Program-made: the position numbers and the translations under genes
The notes under the pieces: model-generated
What the model was told of the DNA's origin: nothing
The model's input: only the letters and a program-made list of their open reading frames with translations
Databases searched by the model: none
Shown: piece by piece, positions 24,979 through 34,100 of the stretch
Position numbering within the stretch: position 1 is the first letter of the stretch
How the letters are laid out: every line of letters starts with the position of its first letter
DNA from: Pachyseris speciosa
Taxonomy: Eukaryota; Cnidaria; Anthozoa; Scleractinia; Pachyseridae
Direction: 5' to 3'
DNA: 64,000 nt
Assembly: GCA_016490735.1 (NCBI GenBank)
Contig: JAEMWC010000243.1
Location: forward strand, 737,501-801,500

Positions 24979-25789
24979 CAATTTTCGGTAGCCCTTACCA
25001 ACATCTACATTTTAGCATATGATAATCCGTGAAAAAATATCTTCGCATTAGGAGGCACCGTCCTTAAACATGAGCCTTTGCTCTTTTTTCACCAGGTGGT
25101 GTCGGTAAGCTTTGCATTGTCTAAGAGTTAGGTTATCTTGATAATAGCTGACAGAAAAATGAGAGTAATTGACCGCTGTTATTTTTGCGTGATATCATTA
25201 AGCTGTTTATCTATTAGTAATTTCCGCAGAGATGTCCGGAGATAAACCTAGTGATTAATCAAACCAATCACGAACAACTACGCGTTTTTTTCTGAAATCA
25301 ATCCTTGTGTAACTAATCAGATACGGGTTAAAAAAGGACAAGAGAGATGAGTGGAAGCGAACGTGTTTGTTGTAAAACTAAGTGATCGTGGTTTATATTG
25401 GAATAAAACGTGGAAATCTACTTTATCGTGACTTTTGTTGGAGAACACTGTTCTTGGAGGCGAACAATTCTCCAAAGTGGGCAGATTCACCTAAAATTTT
25501 CTCAAACAACTGGTTATTGTTATCCATAGGACCCCCAGTTGCACTTCTGCCAAATGGAACTTTCCCTCTCTCATCAACTGAAGATCCTGACTGGAAGATT
25601 GAGAAATAACACAGTTTCTATTTGTATTTTCAGGGCCTTTGCTTAACCCTTCTTCTGTTGGCTATCTACAAGAAGGCTTTGCCTGCCTTGCCCATATCAA
25701 TCACATTTGGACTCATTTTCAATTTTGCTACCACTGAGCTTGTCAAGCCATTTATGGACAGTCTTTCCAGTCAACAGGCCTTTATTTGA
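5437..25789 (+). CDS. PSEN: Presenilin, catalytic aspartyl protease of gamma-secretase
   Basis: Nine coding exons: 5437-5642, 7178-7322, 7923-7990, 10303-10453, 13376-13445, 13576-13674, 13946-14191, 14673-14785, 25634-25789. They join in frame to about 417 aa, against 467 for human PSEN1. Presenilin cleaves transmembrane substrates such as Notch inside the membrane. Visible hallmarks are LKYGAK before TM1, YTPF before TM2, [20 protein letters not shown], the first catalytic Asp in [13 protein letters not shown], an acidic hydrophilic loop (exon 7), the second catalytic Asp in GLGDFIFYS, and the PALP motif in the last exon. The codon of the first catalytic Asp is split G|AT by intron 5, and intron 6 splits a Ser codon; both match my recollection of human PSEN1 introns. 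The start was chosen because its acidic N-terminus leads straight into TM1. Introns are transposon-rich; intron 8 is 10.8 kb. Upstream non-coding exons were not determined. Confidence 0.95.
5985..6595 (-). mobile_element. 5'-truncated LINE tail
   Basis: On the minus strand, about 6430-6595 reads [16 protein letters not shown], the C-terminal signature of CR1/L2/Jockey-type reverse transcriptases (consensus like WNSLP..LR). The fragment runs to a GTT-rich 3' tail near 5985-6025. It lies in presenilin intron 1, antisense to the gene, and a small transposon is inserted at its upstream end. Confidence 0.5.
6596..6933. mobile_element. MITE with ~65-bp inverted ends and 8-bp target duplication
   Basis: CTGCTAGCAGAGGCCTC and about 45 further bases at the left end recur inverted at the right end with near identity. 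CAAATGAG flanks both sides (6588-6595 and 6934-6941), an 8-bp duplication typical of hAT elements. It is inserted within a LINE fragment in presenilin intron 1. It has no coding capacity. Confidence 0.75.
7253..7503 (+). repeat. Tandem duplication of a presenilin exon end plus splice donor
   Basis: The 3' part of presenilin exon 2 and the start of intron 2 (7253-7381) are repeated immediately downstream (7382 to about 7503) with a handful of differences. Both copies keep the 5' splice site TATTGT/GTGAGT or TATT/GTGAGT. Two bases are missing before the second donor, so its use would not keep the same frame. The second copy lacks its own acceptor and is read as intron. Confidence 0.85.
8085..8425 (+). 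mobile_element. tRNA-derived SINE
   Basis: A-box-like TTAGCTCAGTGGTAGAGC (8091-8108) and B-box-like GAGTTCAAACCCC (8119-8131) sit close together, so the anticodon arm is shortened. They are followed by a body shared with the SINE at 8925 (GGAGAAAGTGCTGCC, TTAGACTTTCTAGTC). It lies in presenilin intron 3. Confidence 0.7.
8925..9345 (+). mobile_element. tRNA-derived SINE, full-length-like
   Basis: The head has a complete tRNA-like structure with A box GGTTAGCTCAGTGGTAGAGC and B box GGGTTCTAACCCC. The body matches the 8085 SINE. The tail CCCCGACGGGGAGAGGATAAG is followed by short (GTAT) repeats. A reverse copy with the same tail lies at 45905-46385. It is not a functional tRNA gene: the tRNA part is fused to a long SINE body. 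Confidence 0.75.
10528..12945. repeat. Giant palindrome (two ~868-bp inverted arms) with tandem-repeat loop
   Basis: The left arm (10711-11579) and right arm (12075-12942) are inverted copies with only scattered mismatches. The loop holds three head-to-tail copies of a ~165-bp unit (from about 11580, 11748 and 11912), and a fourth copy lies just outside the left arm (10568-10710). Open frames across both arms mirror each other and look non-coding. It lies in presenilin intron 4. The arm sequence also occurs in diverged form at 62140-63045. It is best read as a foldback (non-autonomous) transposon. Confidence 0.85.
14284..14539. mobile_element. Short inverted-repeat MITE
   Basis: GCAGGAGGCCTTCCAAGGGG at 14284-14303 is mirrored at 14520-14539. 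The interior has no coding content. It lies in presenilin intron 7, about 90 bases after the exon 7 donor. No clear target duplication could be assigned. Confidence 0.65.
15251..15839. mobile_element. Harbinger-like MITE with AAGCAT-rich ends
   Basis: AGGCTGGTTTACACAGTGAC at the left is mirrored by CACTGTAAACCAGCCT at the right, with TAA on both sides (15248-15250 and 15840-15842), the 3-bp duplication seen in PIF/Harbinger elements. Subterminal regions carry tandem GCATAA units on opposite strands, so much of the element can fold back. It lies in presenilin intron 8. Confidence 0.65.
15843..16717. mobile_element. TTAA-flanked inverted-repeat element carrying an inner foldback
   Basis: GGGGGGACTAACTTAACTAC at the left is mirrored by GTAGTTAAGTTAGTCCCCCC at the right, with TTAA at 15839-15842 and 16718-16721. 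Inside, 16214-16436 is a second inverted repeat (TTGAAGGGCTGAGGGCATAA at its end). Its centre resembles part of the giant palindrome at 10528-12945 and the sequence at 61750-61975, indicating a nested insertion of that family. Confidence 0.7.
16737..17283. repeat. Inverted repeat, possible old TTAA element
   Basis: GAGATATTCAAGTTTTTAAA and following bases (16744-16789) recur inverted at about 17214-17283 (complement reads GGAGATATTTAAGTTTG). Both share a GATGATGTCATA block. TTAA occurs at 16718 and 17395, but matching terminal repeats next to them could not be confirmed. Confidence 0.4.
18376..18480. repeat. (GGAATCC/GGAATGC)n heptamer array
   Basis: About 13 degenerate copies of a 7-base unit lie next to the left terminal repeat of the innermost transposon; a shorter inverted set lies at its right end. 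Confidence 0.9.
19731..20140 (+). mobile_element. LINE C-terminal fragment with TTA tail
   Basis: The frame 19731-20141 includes AYSLRST...[12 protein letters not shown]...[10 protein letters not shown], the typical end of a CR1/L2/Jockey-type reverse transcriptase. A (TTA)n tract follows (about 20064-20098). The fragment sits inside the innermost transposon, either carried by it or inserted into it. Confidence 0.6.
20468..22561 (+). CDS. hAT-family transposase (ZNF862/KIAA1586-like)
   Basis: A single 697-aa open frame. Near residues 65-105 there is a zinc-finger-like region with FCSVC followed by [14 protein letters not shown] (CxxC...H...H), the type found in ZMYM/ZNF862-like hAT proteins. 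The RNase-H-like catalytic core shows MADRATDV (about 209-216), [10 protein letters not shown] (about 275-284) and the hAT-typical CIAHRLELA (about 304-312). The C-terminal hAT dimerisation region contains [12 protein letters not shown] and LRSTL-like residues with LMRISI. It cuts and pastes its own element. There are no frameshifts or stops, so this copy is recent or recently active. The ATG at 20468 lies in the region between the second internal repeat and the zinc finger. Confidence 0.85.
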   Translation: MMDIRAYLAGGKKKSSETTNTTSSPSEKAHKRPNEEGNLSQPKRKFLPSWKTGFPWVYHRDGAMFCSVCEEKPNLSDSSSAFVSGGCVNFRLDSLRSHAGSVGHQRAADAIRIESNPREAAIPRALRQLNKEVASKLEKLFDIAYFVAKMEMPFTTYPHLCLLEEKHAVELGQAYRNDKACKDFIVAISDQLKDEIGQQLQTVQFLGVMADRATDVGVREVEDVYVRYLKDGEPVNTFVGLRPCPNAKAPGITEAVNSAMGDVCDNWKEKAVALGTDGAAVMIGEAGGVFALLKRDIPHLIKVHCIAHRLELAFADTVKAIPELEEAKSMLQGIWKHYQYSPKAVRELKELAESMQVRAYKAVKADGTRWVPHLKRALDVLLLKNYYTVVSHLQHTSQARDASITMQGRASNYSKKLVSYKFLLFLHLLLDIVTAISKLSLQFQEDKMSISQLQDKVNALSSTLDAFKVRAGEHLNSFQQEVGDGNLYKGLELARSERDAASFATSKDEIINKATAFITDRFQGLGDDPILRAASTLTDHKSWPLNNRQQLLYGEDAIQVFAQHFEVLLNQHHFNLQSCLDEWMEIKMHLQRERTELQYSTTDFWKGKFQVLERFPNLLLVIEIGLVIPVQTAYCERGNSCLNRIMCDFRSTLGVSTVEALMRISINGVSPEHYHSTVAVARWLESGERARRPNYND
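24279..24462. repeat. Near-perfect foldback hairpin
   Basis: AACAAATCGAATGTGGTTTAG at the left recurs inverted at the right, and the two ~80-base arms pair through to a small loop region containing CACTCGGCTGCGCCTCGTG. It lies inside the outer TTAA element in presenilin intron 8 and has no coding content. Confidence 0.8.
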
Positions 25790-26051
25790 GCAAGAACATT
25801 GTAATATTTACTGTCACATTTTGTACTAAAACTAGATAAACGAGTGGACTTTTGCTTTGCAAATTAACAAATGTTTGGTGGCCAGAGTTTGCATTCCACC
25901 TCTTTTCTTATTGTTTGATTTGATGATGCAATGTTGCCATCTTGAATGATATTGAACATACATTTTGTTACCACATGTGAGATCAGAACTCAGGTTATAT
26001 AATATTTCCCTAATTACATTTCCCATGAATGGGTAGCTGCAGAAGCAAAGC

Positions 26052-26057
26052 AATAAA
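26052..26057 (+). terminator. Presenilin polyadenylation signal
   Basis: A canonical AATAAA lies about 260 bases after the presenilin stop codon and is the first one seen downstream. Confidence 0.6.
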
Positions 26058-26284
26058 CTTCCATATTTTACTGCTGAATGTTCTGTTGCACTTCAGCTGC
26101 CAGCATTAGTTTGGAGTATTAATTAATGACCATTAGTGACTTCATTTCTCTTGCATCTTTCTGTTATTACCCTAACATGTAATTTGGTTTCTCTGGGAAA
26201 AAGTTGGAAAAAAGAAGTTGCTGTTTACTGGACACATAATTATTATTGTTGATTGACCATGCATCATTTGAAATAACATTGTTA

Positions 26285-27190
26285 TGAAACAACACAACAA
26301 CAACAACAACAACAACAACAACAGAGCTTTATTTTCAAAAATTGTTAAAAAAAAAAAAAGGTGGCTCCTAGGGCCCGTTCTCGAAGCGCCTGGTAAGTAC
26401 CGGGCCCATTAAGCCGTTTTGTTTTCCATTCCAGATAGGAGTTTAAAAAGTTTTGAAAATCATACAGTTAAGTTATCAGCTAAAGAAACAAAATGTACAT
26501 CATTAGATGTCAGAACACATCCTACTATTCTTAAGATTTTGATTTCAAAATGTGGTTTTGGGCCCCTTAAGTTACCGGGACTTCGAGAGATGGGGACACT
26601 CAAAGCTGCTGATAATTACTGGGTCCATTAAGCCGTTTTGTTTTCCATTCCAGATGTGAGTTTCAAAAGTTTTGAAAAATATACAGTAACGTTATCAGCT
26701 AAAGAAACAAAATGGACTTCATTAGAGGTCAGAACACAACCTGCTTTTCTTGACATTTTAATTTTAAAATGTGGTTTTGGGCCCGTTAAGTTACCTGGGA
26801 CATTCGAGAAACGGGCCTCTGGCCCACAGGTAGCTAGGGCTAATCTAGGTGGGCTAGCCTTACAATTAACTAAAGGATAAATTATCAGTACAATTGGAAA
26901 GATATTAAAAAACAATAAGGATGGAACTAATAAGAAGCAAGGAAATTATATACGAGAAACACGACAATAGTATGTAAGTTTGAGGAAAGGAAGAATGGAG
27001 TACAGAGATTTTTGTCTATTTTAAAAGTCTTACTTTTTGCACTGTTAAGGCATTTCAGTATAATCATTTCCATTTTCCAAAATGATTTTTCTTTGAATGC
27101 ACTCTTTGGTTGGTCTCTTACACAGCATGATATATCATTCCAAATTGTTACGCCAAAATGCAAAATCTGTTTCAATCTTCTCCATCCTTG
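26285..27190 (-). mobile_element. LINE tail interrupted by a duplicated MITE
   Basis: The minus strand at about 27000-27175 reads LHFGVTIWNDI, a LINE reverse-transcriptase C-terminus. The (CAA)n tract at 26288-26322 (GTT repeats on the minus strand) looks like its 3' tail. Between them, about 26385-26825 is a separate element with ends like GGGCCCGTTCTCGAA. It contains two ~190-230-bp direct copies (from 26401 and 26625) of a unit with CATTAAGCCGTTTTG. Confidence 0.45.
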
Positions 27191-27244
27191 TCATATTTAC
27201 ATTTATTCTTGTATCTTTGGTGCTTATCTTCCCCATAATTAGTA

Positions 27245-28440
27245 GAGGAGACTAAAAATTTGTTATTTCACTGTTTCGCATTCGTTGAGAGAATTTTTTA
27301 TCTCTGTAATAATGACCCAAAATATCGTGACCATGCTCCTTTAAGCTTGGACGGATATGTCCACAGATGAATTGAACATTTTCGAAATCACAGGACCTAT
27401 GATGTCCATCATCTTGGTAGGTGAGAAATACAAGCCATAGGATTTGCTATTTGGAATCGATAAGATTTCCAACTTCCTCATGGGGTGTTATTGGATAAAA
27501 AAGAAAAGAAGACATTGGAGATTCACACTTACTCAAATAATGAAAATAGGGGTGCCGAGGTGGTGCAAGTTTACTAGTAGCCTGGGACCAGGCTCTGCAG
27601 TGGGGTAACTGAGTGAAAAGAAAGAAAGGGGTGAAAAAAATCGTGAGCTGACCGGGGGACACAGGGAGGGGAGGGGGCGGCACCCCTTCCCCTACCCTGG
27701 TTCCCCGCTTGGCGAGTGAAGTGAGCAGATGGTTTTTGTCGTCTCTTTCCTTTTCACTTGTTGCCCCAGGCTAGTTTACTAGCTAGTCTGTAATCCAACA
27801 GATGCGATCAAATGTTCATTCATGATATTCGGGATCTTAGAAGCATCTTTCACGAGTTGGTTGTCATTGGGCCATGTTAAAGTCTTGAATTGCAGTCATG
27901 GTCTTAAAGTTATTCTTGTGCCGATAAACTAATTAGTTAATTCCCTTCCATGTTTTTTATGTTTGTCATGTTACTTTCAAAATATTCTTTATAGTATTTA
28001 CTTTCACTGAGTCGTATCAGACTGCAAATTTTATTTACCTGCGAGGATGATAAATGTTTATGAAGGGAATCAAACTAATCACTTGCTGAGTACTAAACCC
28101 ATTTCTGTAAATCCTTCCCGTTCTTCTTTGTAGGCATTTCACTATCATGGAAACACCACAGTAACAAAAAGCAGTTGCAGTTGTATTATTGCCAAGTGTC
28201 GCTAAGTTTGGACTTCAAACCTGTGACAAAAGTTGTCGCTTTGTGCATAAAATGAATCCAAAAAAGACATTGCAGCCATAATTAAGACATAACGGAAAGC
28301 TCTGTTTCACTGTTTTCTTCTGTTGCTAGGGACCTCACCTACACTAATTGGGCCCGACCCTCAGCCCAACCACACACAACACAGTTTAAACCTACTACAG
28401 CCAGACAACTCAACAACTGAATTTGGTACAAAATTATTGA
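27245..28440. other. Intergenic between presenilin and POLR3F
   Basis: No exon is recognised. A low-complexity G/C-rich patch lies at about 27640-27710. The two flanking genes converge here. Confidence 0.35.
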
Positions 28441-28444
28441 GCAT

Positions 28445-28450
28445 TTTATT
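28445..28450 (-). terminator. POLR3F polyadenylation signal
   Basis: AATAAA on the minus strand lies about 160 bases past the POLR3F stop codon. Confidence 0.55.
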
Positions 28451-28607
28451 TGTGATCCTTAAATAAATGTTACAAATAAACTTTCGTCATCACTTTATCT
28501 TCCACATTTTCTACTGCTTGGCAGTGAAAAAAAAAAAAAAACATTTTCAAACCAAATGGCCATTATTAAGTTACCAAAATTTACCTTGCACCAATCAATA
28601 ATATTAA

Positions 28608-31105
28608 CTACAATTCTGATAGCCACTCCTTCATGTAGACACACTTCCCTGGGGATATTGGTCCACCATCACGACACTGGTCAGACACCTGGAATTAAAA
28701 TAATGGAAACATTCAATAACAAAATGCCTAAAAATAGAATTAATATTGTTTATTATATTGTAAGTGTGTCGGGGTCAGCCTTGCTGGGACCTCTGTGTCT
28801 GTTCGCCTGACCCTCATCACACCTTCATCTCCTTTCTTTCTTATTGAGTCAATGTATGCGTGACAGAAGCTTCTAAATAAATAGATATATGGTAGTATTT
28901 GTAGTCGATATAACGCTCACTCTGATTGGCTAAGCAAAGCTAGGCACTAGGGCATTATTCTCCTATAATGCGCACAGGCCGATTACAGATTATACAAATT
29001 AGGAAAGATAAAGCAAAAGGTTATTCCAAGGCCACATTTGATTTATTTACACTGACAACTGTTGCAACTGACACAAGGCCTCAGTTTGAGATTTTCCTGT
29101 AACAACCTCAATCTTGCTTATTAATAGTAAAGTAGCTATTAATAGGAAGATAAATAAATTTATGTCACATCTGGAAGTAATTCAATGAAGTGAATATCAA
29201 GGACTGCTATATAAATTAAAAGTAGAACAAGGCTCGATAGTGAGTCTGGCAGGCTTTCAGAGTTTTTTTCTCATGTGAAACTAGCTGCGAGTATCTCCAT
29301 TCACATATTTATTCAGTATCTCCAAAGTTGGCAAACATGGAACTCACTGCAGTTTTAGTTTCTCGTGCTTGGGAGATGTCTTCTTTCAAGTTTACTTCAT
29401 TGCTCTCAGATACACTGTAGGTACATTGTATATACTGCCACTAGTGAGAACTGAGAGACTTATTAAAAACAATGCTTTATAAATATGTGCCTCTAAATTT
29501 AGATAGTTTATCTTCAAAGATGTTTTAAATGTTAATATTTTTTGTTAGATTGAGCTAGTTTATATGATTCATGTTCTTTTTGTTTAAAAAGCTCATTAAT
29601 AATTCAAGAAGGAAAAACAAAAGAAATTAATTTTAATGAGTGTCTTTATATCTGATAAAGACACGGCTAAATTTTATATCCGATTTTAATAACTCAAAAT
29701 CTAAATTATAGTGTGAGAATAGATAGATATACAGTAAAGTTTTTTAAGCCGTTCAATAAATTCGCAATTCATGTTTTATCAAGTCCTAAAACACTCGGCT
29801 GCGCCTTGTGTTTTAAACTTGATAAAACACTTTCGTTACGTCCAGACTCGATTATTGTAATAGCCTACTTTGGTGTTATGGTATCACTCAACTGACAGAA
29901 AAGATCTACTGCGAAACTCTTCTACAAACCCAACTTATTTATTTAACGATACATAATTAAATCCTAGTTACAAAGGAGTGATTACAATAATTACATTGCT
30001 ATCAAACTAACTTAAGCCTACTGCTAAAACTTCAGTCACCACTGACACAAACCCACAATAAATGTTGATGTCTCCAAAGAAATCTCCTTTTGATCCACTT
30101 GACGTTAAATTAAGTTCCTCGATAGCTCTCTATGATTCTCTTGGTATAGCTTCTCCAGTCAGTCTTTGCCAACAACATAGCGGGCAATTCTAGTTCTCAG
30201 TTGTGTAATGTTTTCCACTTCACTTTATATTTCATCTTCTGACTTCTGCAGTCCACAACAAACATCCACAACTGAATCACTTCTTGTAGAACTCTGCAGT
30301 AGCTTGGAATATAGCATTATTCACGATCACTTGCTTTATAGCAGTCCACAGTCACTTGGGTTATAGTGGTTACAGCCAGTATATCAGTTATTGGGGAGGG
30401 CTTGCGACCTGCCACCACCAACAACAATAATCACTAGCTTCCTAGCGGAATCCTTATATACAATTAATTAGTAATCTAGAACCTTCTTGGAGATTCTAAC
30501 ACAACTATTTATGTAGCATTACATCGTAATTACTTAATTCAGTAGAATGTTCTAAATTGTTCTGTAGCGTGACAGTAGAAGGTTCTGGTACAAATAACGA
30601 ACACTAGAAAGTATGATCATATCACACCAGTTTTATATAACCTTTACTGTCTACCTGTGTTTTATCGCATCTATTTTAAAATTTTAATTATTACATTTAA
30701 GGCTATATTAGTAACTTAGTGTCTATTAAGTCGTGTTCTGCTTATTCCCTTAGATCAAATTTTTCATTATTTTTGGACCGTCCCAAGGGGCGCTTGCTAT
30801 CTTCATTAGGAGCTTGTTCTTTTTATGCTGCTGCCCCCACAATGTGGAACAGCCTTCCAACAAATATTAGGGAAGTAACATCACTCGGCATTTTTAAGAA
30901 AAAACTTAAGACATATCTTTTTAATTTAGCTTACAACAAGTAATTCTTAGCAATGGCATATTAACAAATTTTAGAGTTTTATATAGTTTTATATAGTTAT
31001 TAGTTGTATACAATTTTTTTTCTTTGGGGGGGGGGGGTGGTCAATATTTGTGTATTTTTAGTATTAGGTTTTTTGTATATTTCTTATAATTTGTTATAGT
31101 CATTG

Positions 31106-31158
<53 letters not shown>

Positions 31159-34100
31159 CCAAAAAGTGGATTGAAATCCTCATCTATATATATATATATA
31201 TATATATTTAATTCATGTAAAGCGCTTTTGATCATTTTAATGTTTAATACTCCTGCTCACTTCTTAAACATTACAGTCGAGCCTCGATTACCCGGACTTG
31301 CTTATCTGGTCCCAGCTTTTAATGAATGTTAATGAATGTTAATTAGCCATATTAAAGATCCACAGCAAAACTTTTCCCCTTCAAATTTCATGTAAGCTAT
31401 GAAACTTTGGTTCAAACTGAATTTGTTTAGCTTCAAAACACATGCATCTGTACCCGTTTTGAGCACGCACGTGCCATACTAATGCAATGCATTTCACTAA
31501 GCTCTGATTTACTCAGATGTTCTTTGCTGCTAAGCGAAATTTCACGCCCCATTTGTTCAGTCATTCAGTTGTAATTTTGGCTCATTAATATTCATATTCT
31601 CAATTATCCAGACTCTCGATTATCCAGACTATTCAGCTCAGTCCCCATGAGTCTGGACAATCGAGGTTCGACTGTACTTCAAATATTATGTCCATAAAGA
31701 CCACACAGATACAATGCATACTTTACTCACTGGGCAAACACCACAAGGTACTCTCATGAGTCCTGTGGCAGGCATCAGAGGAACGAGTGACCTGAAAAGT
31801 TTCTTCTGCCCACTTGATGTTGATCTGCTCATAGTGCTGTCAGCTACTACTGACATTTCTGCTTTGCCATCAAAGACTAAAGTGTTCAAGATGGTTTCTA
31901 TATCAGCTTCTGATAGCTGAACCTGCGATAAAATTTCATTCATTAAAATCAGAGTTTTGGTCCAACAGCTGTACAAATTGTTTATCTAGTCTCTTGATCT
32001 CAAGTTCTTTGACATACATGTACAAAGCAGTCTGCGAACAAGATCTGGAGGGAGAATGGGTTGAAAGCTAGAAAGGTTTGTGAGCAAAGCTAGTGGGGGT
32101 GGGGTGGGGGTGGGGGTGGGGGTGGGCGTGGGGGTGGGAGAGGACTAAAGAGAATGCCAGTATACAGTCAAAGAACAACTGTGAAGGAGTTAATGGTTAC
32201 CTTGCTAATTCCCAATTCAGAGATGTACTTGCACACATCATGACATGATGCATATGAAGCATTCCTTTTAGCTAAAGGATCCATGTTCATTCTGTCAGCC
32301 AGTGCAGCCTACAAAGAGCACAAATTGCATTCAGTCAGCACCAGAAAACAAAAGAGCAACTGATGTTAAGGTACATGGATGCATACCACCAAGATGATAT
32401 TTATTAACACACTTGACAGTTAGCTAGCAGATCCTAAAATTTCATATGAGGTGATGTGGGGACCCATGGACCTGAAGCAAAAATGTCTCTGGTCCTCTCT
32501 GATAATTACCTGTGATAACAATTGGGAGACTGGGGTCCCCAGCCCTCCAATCAGATCTGCTGGACTGCAGAGTTGGAAAAAGCCATAACTTACATTGCCT
32601 GAACTGTAAGTGTTTGTGGGTGTAATACTTAAGAAAACCACTGGCGACGTGAAACTCTCAGTTTCAGTTACAGTATACCAGAGTGACTAGACTATGAGAA
32701 AAATTTGATACCCCATTTCACACCTATTTCAGACCTACTTCACATACATGGTTGGCATAAACATAATTTGAGAAGGGCATTTGTTGATGGTCTTCTAGCG
32801 TAATGATGTTGAAGTAGCTTTTTCGAAAAACATACCCAATTCAAAACTGGAGTGTACAAACCATACCCTATTTCAGACCAAAATGGTCAAAATCAATGCA
32901 CTATTTCAGACCAAAACTAAAAAAAACTGTACCCTATGCAGGGCCCGACAAAAGTGCTGTCTGATAGCCCGGGGCTAGTGGAGCAGGCTGTTGGGCTAGC
33001 ATGTTTTTATCACGAGTTGCCTGACAGGCAAGCAGCATTTGCCAAGATAAACTAAATGTTGGGAGTGTTTGATGTAATGGTTAATGGTCATCAGTTGAAT
33101 GGGTAAATAGCAAAGATTGACTGATCTTAGTAAAATTTATTTTTTTTATTTCGTCATTTCCTCAGTCACTTCGGCGGTGCAGTTCGTAGATCAGGTTTTG
33201 TTGATAATTTGGCAAATAACGAAACTTTGTTGCTAACTGGTGTTTGCAACTGTGACTCCATATCAAAAGGCACATTCATGTTGTTGATTCCATATAAATT
33301 ATTTAACTGAAAGCTACATTTTGTATTTTCAGAACAAAATGATCGAGAAAACGATAAGTATCCACACATGTATCCACGGGTGTAATTAAAATATGCACTG
33401 TGAATGAGATATGAAATGAATCATATATGAACTGCGGAAATGAAATCAAATGAAGAATGATCCTCGCAGTTGTGAACGCAATTTATGCAATTGTGAAAAG
33501 AAGCCTGAAAAAAATTCAGGACTTCAACGGGGTTTGAACCCGTGACCTCGCGATTACCAGTGCGATGCTCTAACCAACTGAGCTATAAAGCAGGTCAATT
33601 GTGAGTTCATATGATCCCGTGAAAGAAATGAGTGCGAATGACATGTGAAATGAATCATACATGAACTGCGGAATGAAATCAAATGAAGAATGATCCTCGC
33701 AGTTGTGAATGCAATTTATGCAATTGCGAAAAGAAGCCTGAAAAAAATTTTGGGTTCAAACCCCGTTTAAGTCCTGAATTTTATTCAGGCTTCTTTTCGC
33801 AATTGCATAAATTGCGTTCACAACTGCAAGGATCATTCTTCATTTGATTTCATTTCGGACCGCAGTTCATATATCATTCATGTCACCCTGCCTTTGGGGC
33901 CACACTTACCTGTATAGCCCATATAAGGAAGTACACCCCACCCCAGGGCTTGAGCAACAGTACGGATGCAAAAGGGCAGGAGAAATTAACCATCCAATGA
34001 CTAAGTAATTCAATAAACTAGGTGAGCTTACCTTTTGTTCAAGGTACTTGTAGCACTGTTGATTTAGTACCTCTACAAACTCAGATTCAAAATCCTGATC

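Larger units (their letters stand above)
17399..25063. mobile_element. Outer TTAA element of a four-level transposon nest
   Basis: GGACAGTGCCTCCTATTG at the left end is mirrored by the complement GGACGGTGCCTCCTAATG at the right end. Both sit directly inside TTAA (17395-17398, 25064-25067). The element is split by a second inverted-repeat element (17675-23520), which in turn contains a hAT transposon (17757-23211) holding a further insertion (18360-20184). Removing the insertions would leave roughly 1.8 kb of non-coding sequence. Confidence 0.55.
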
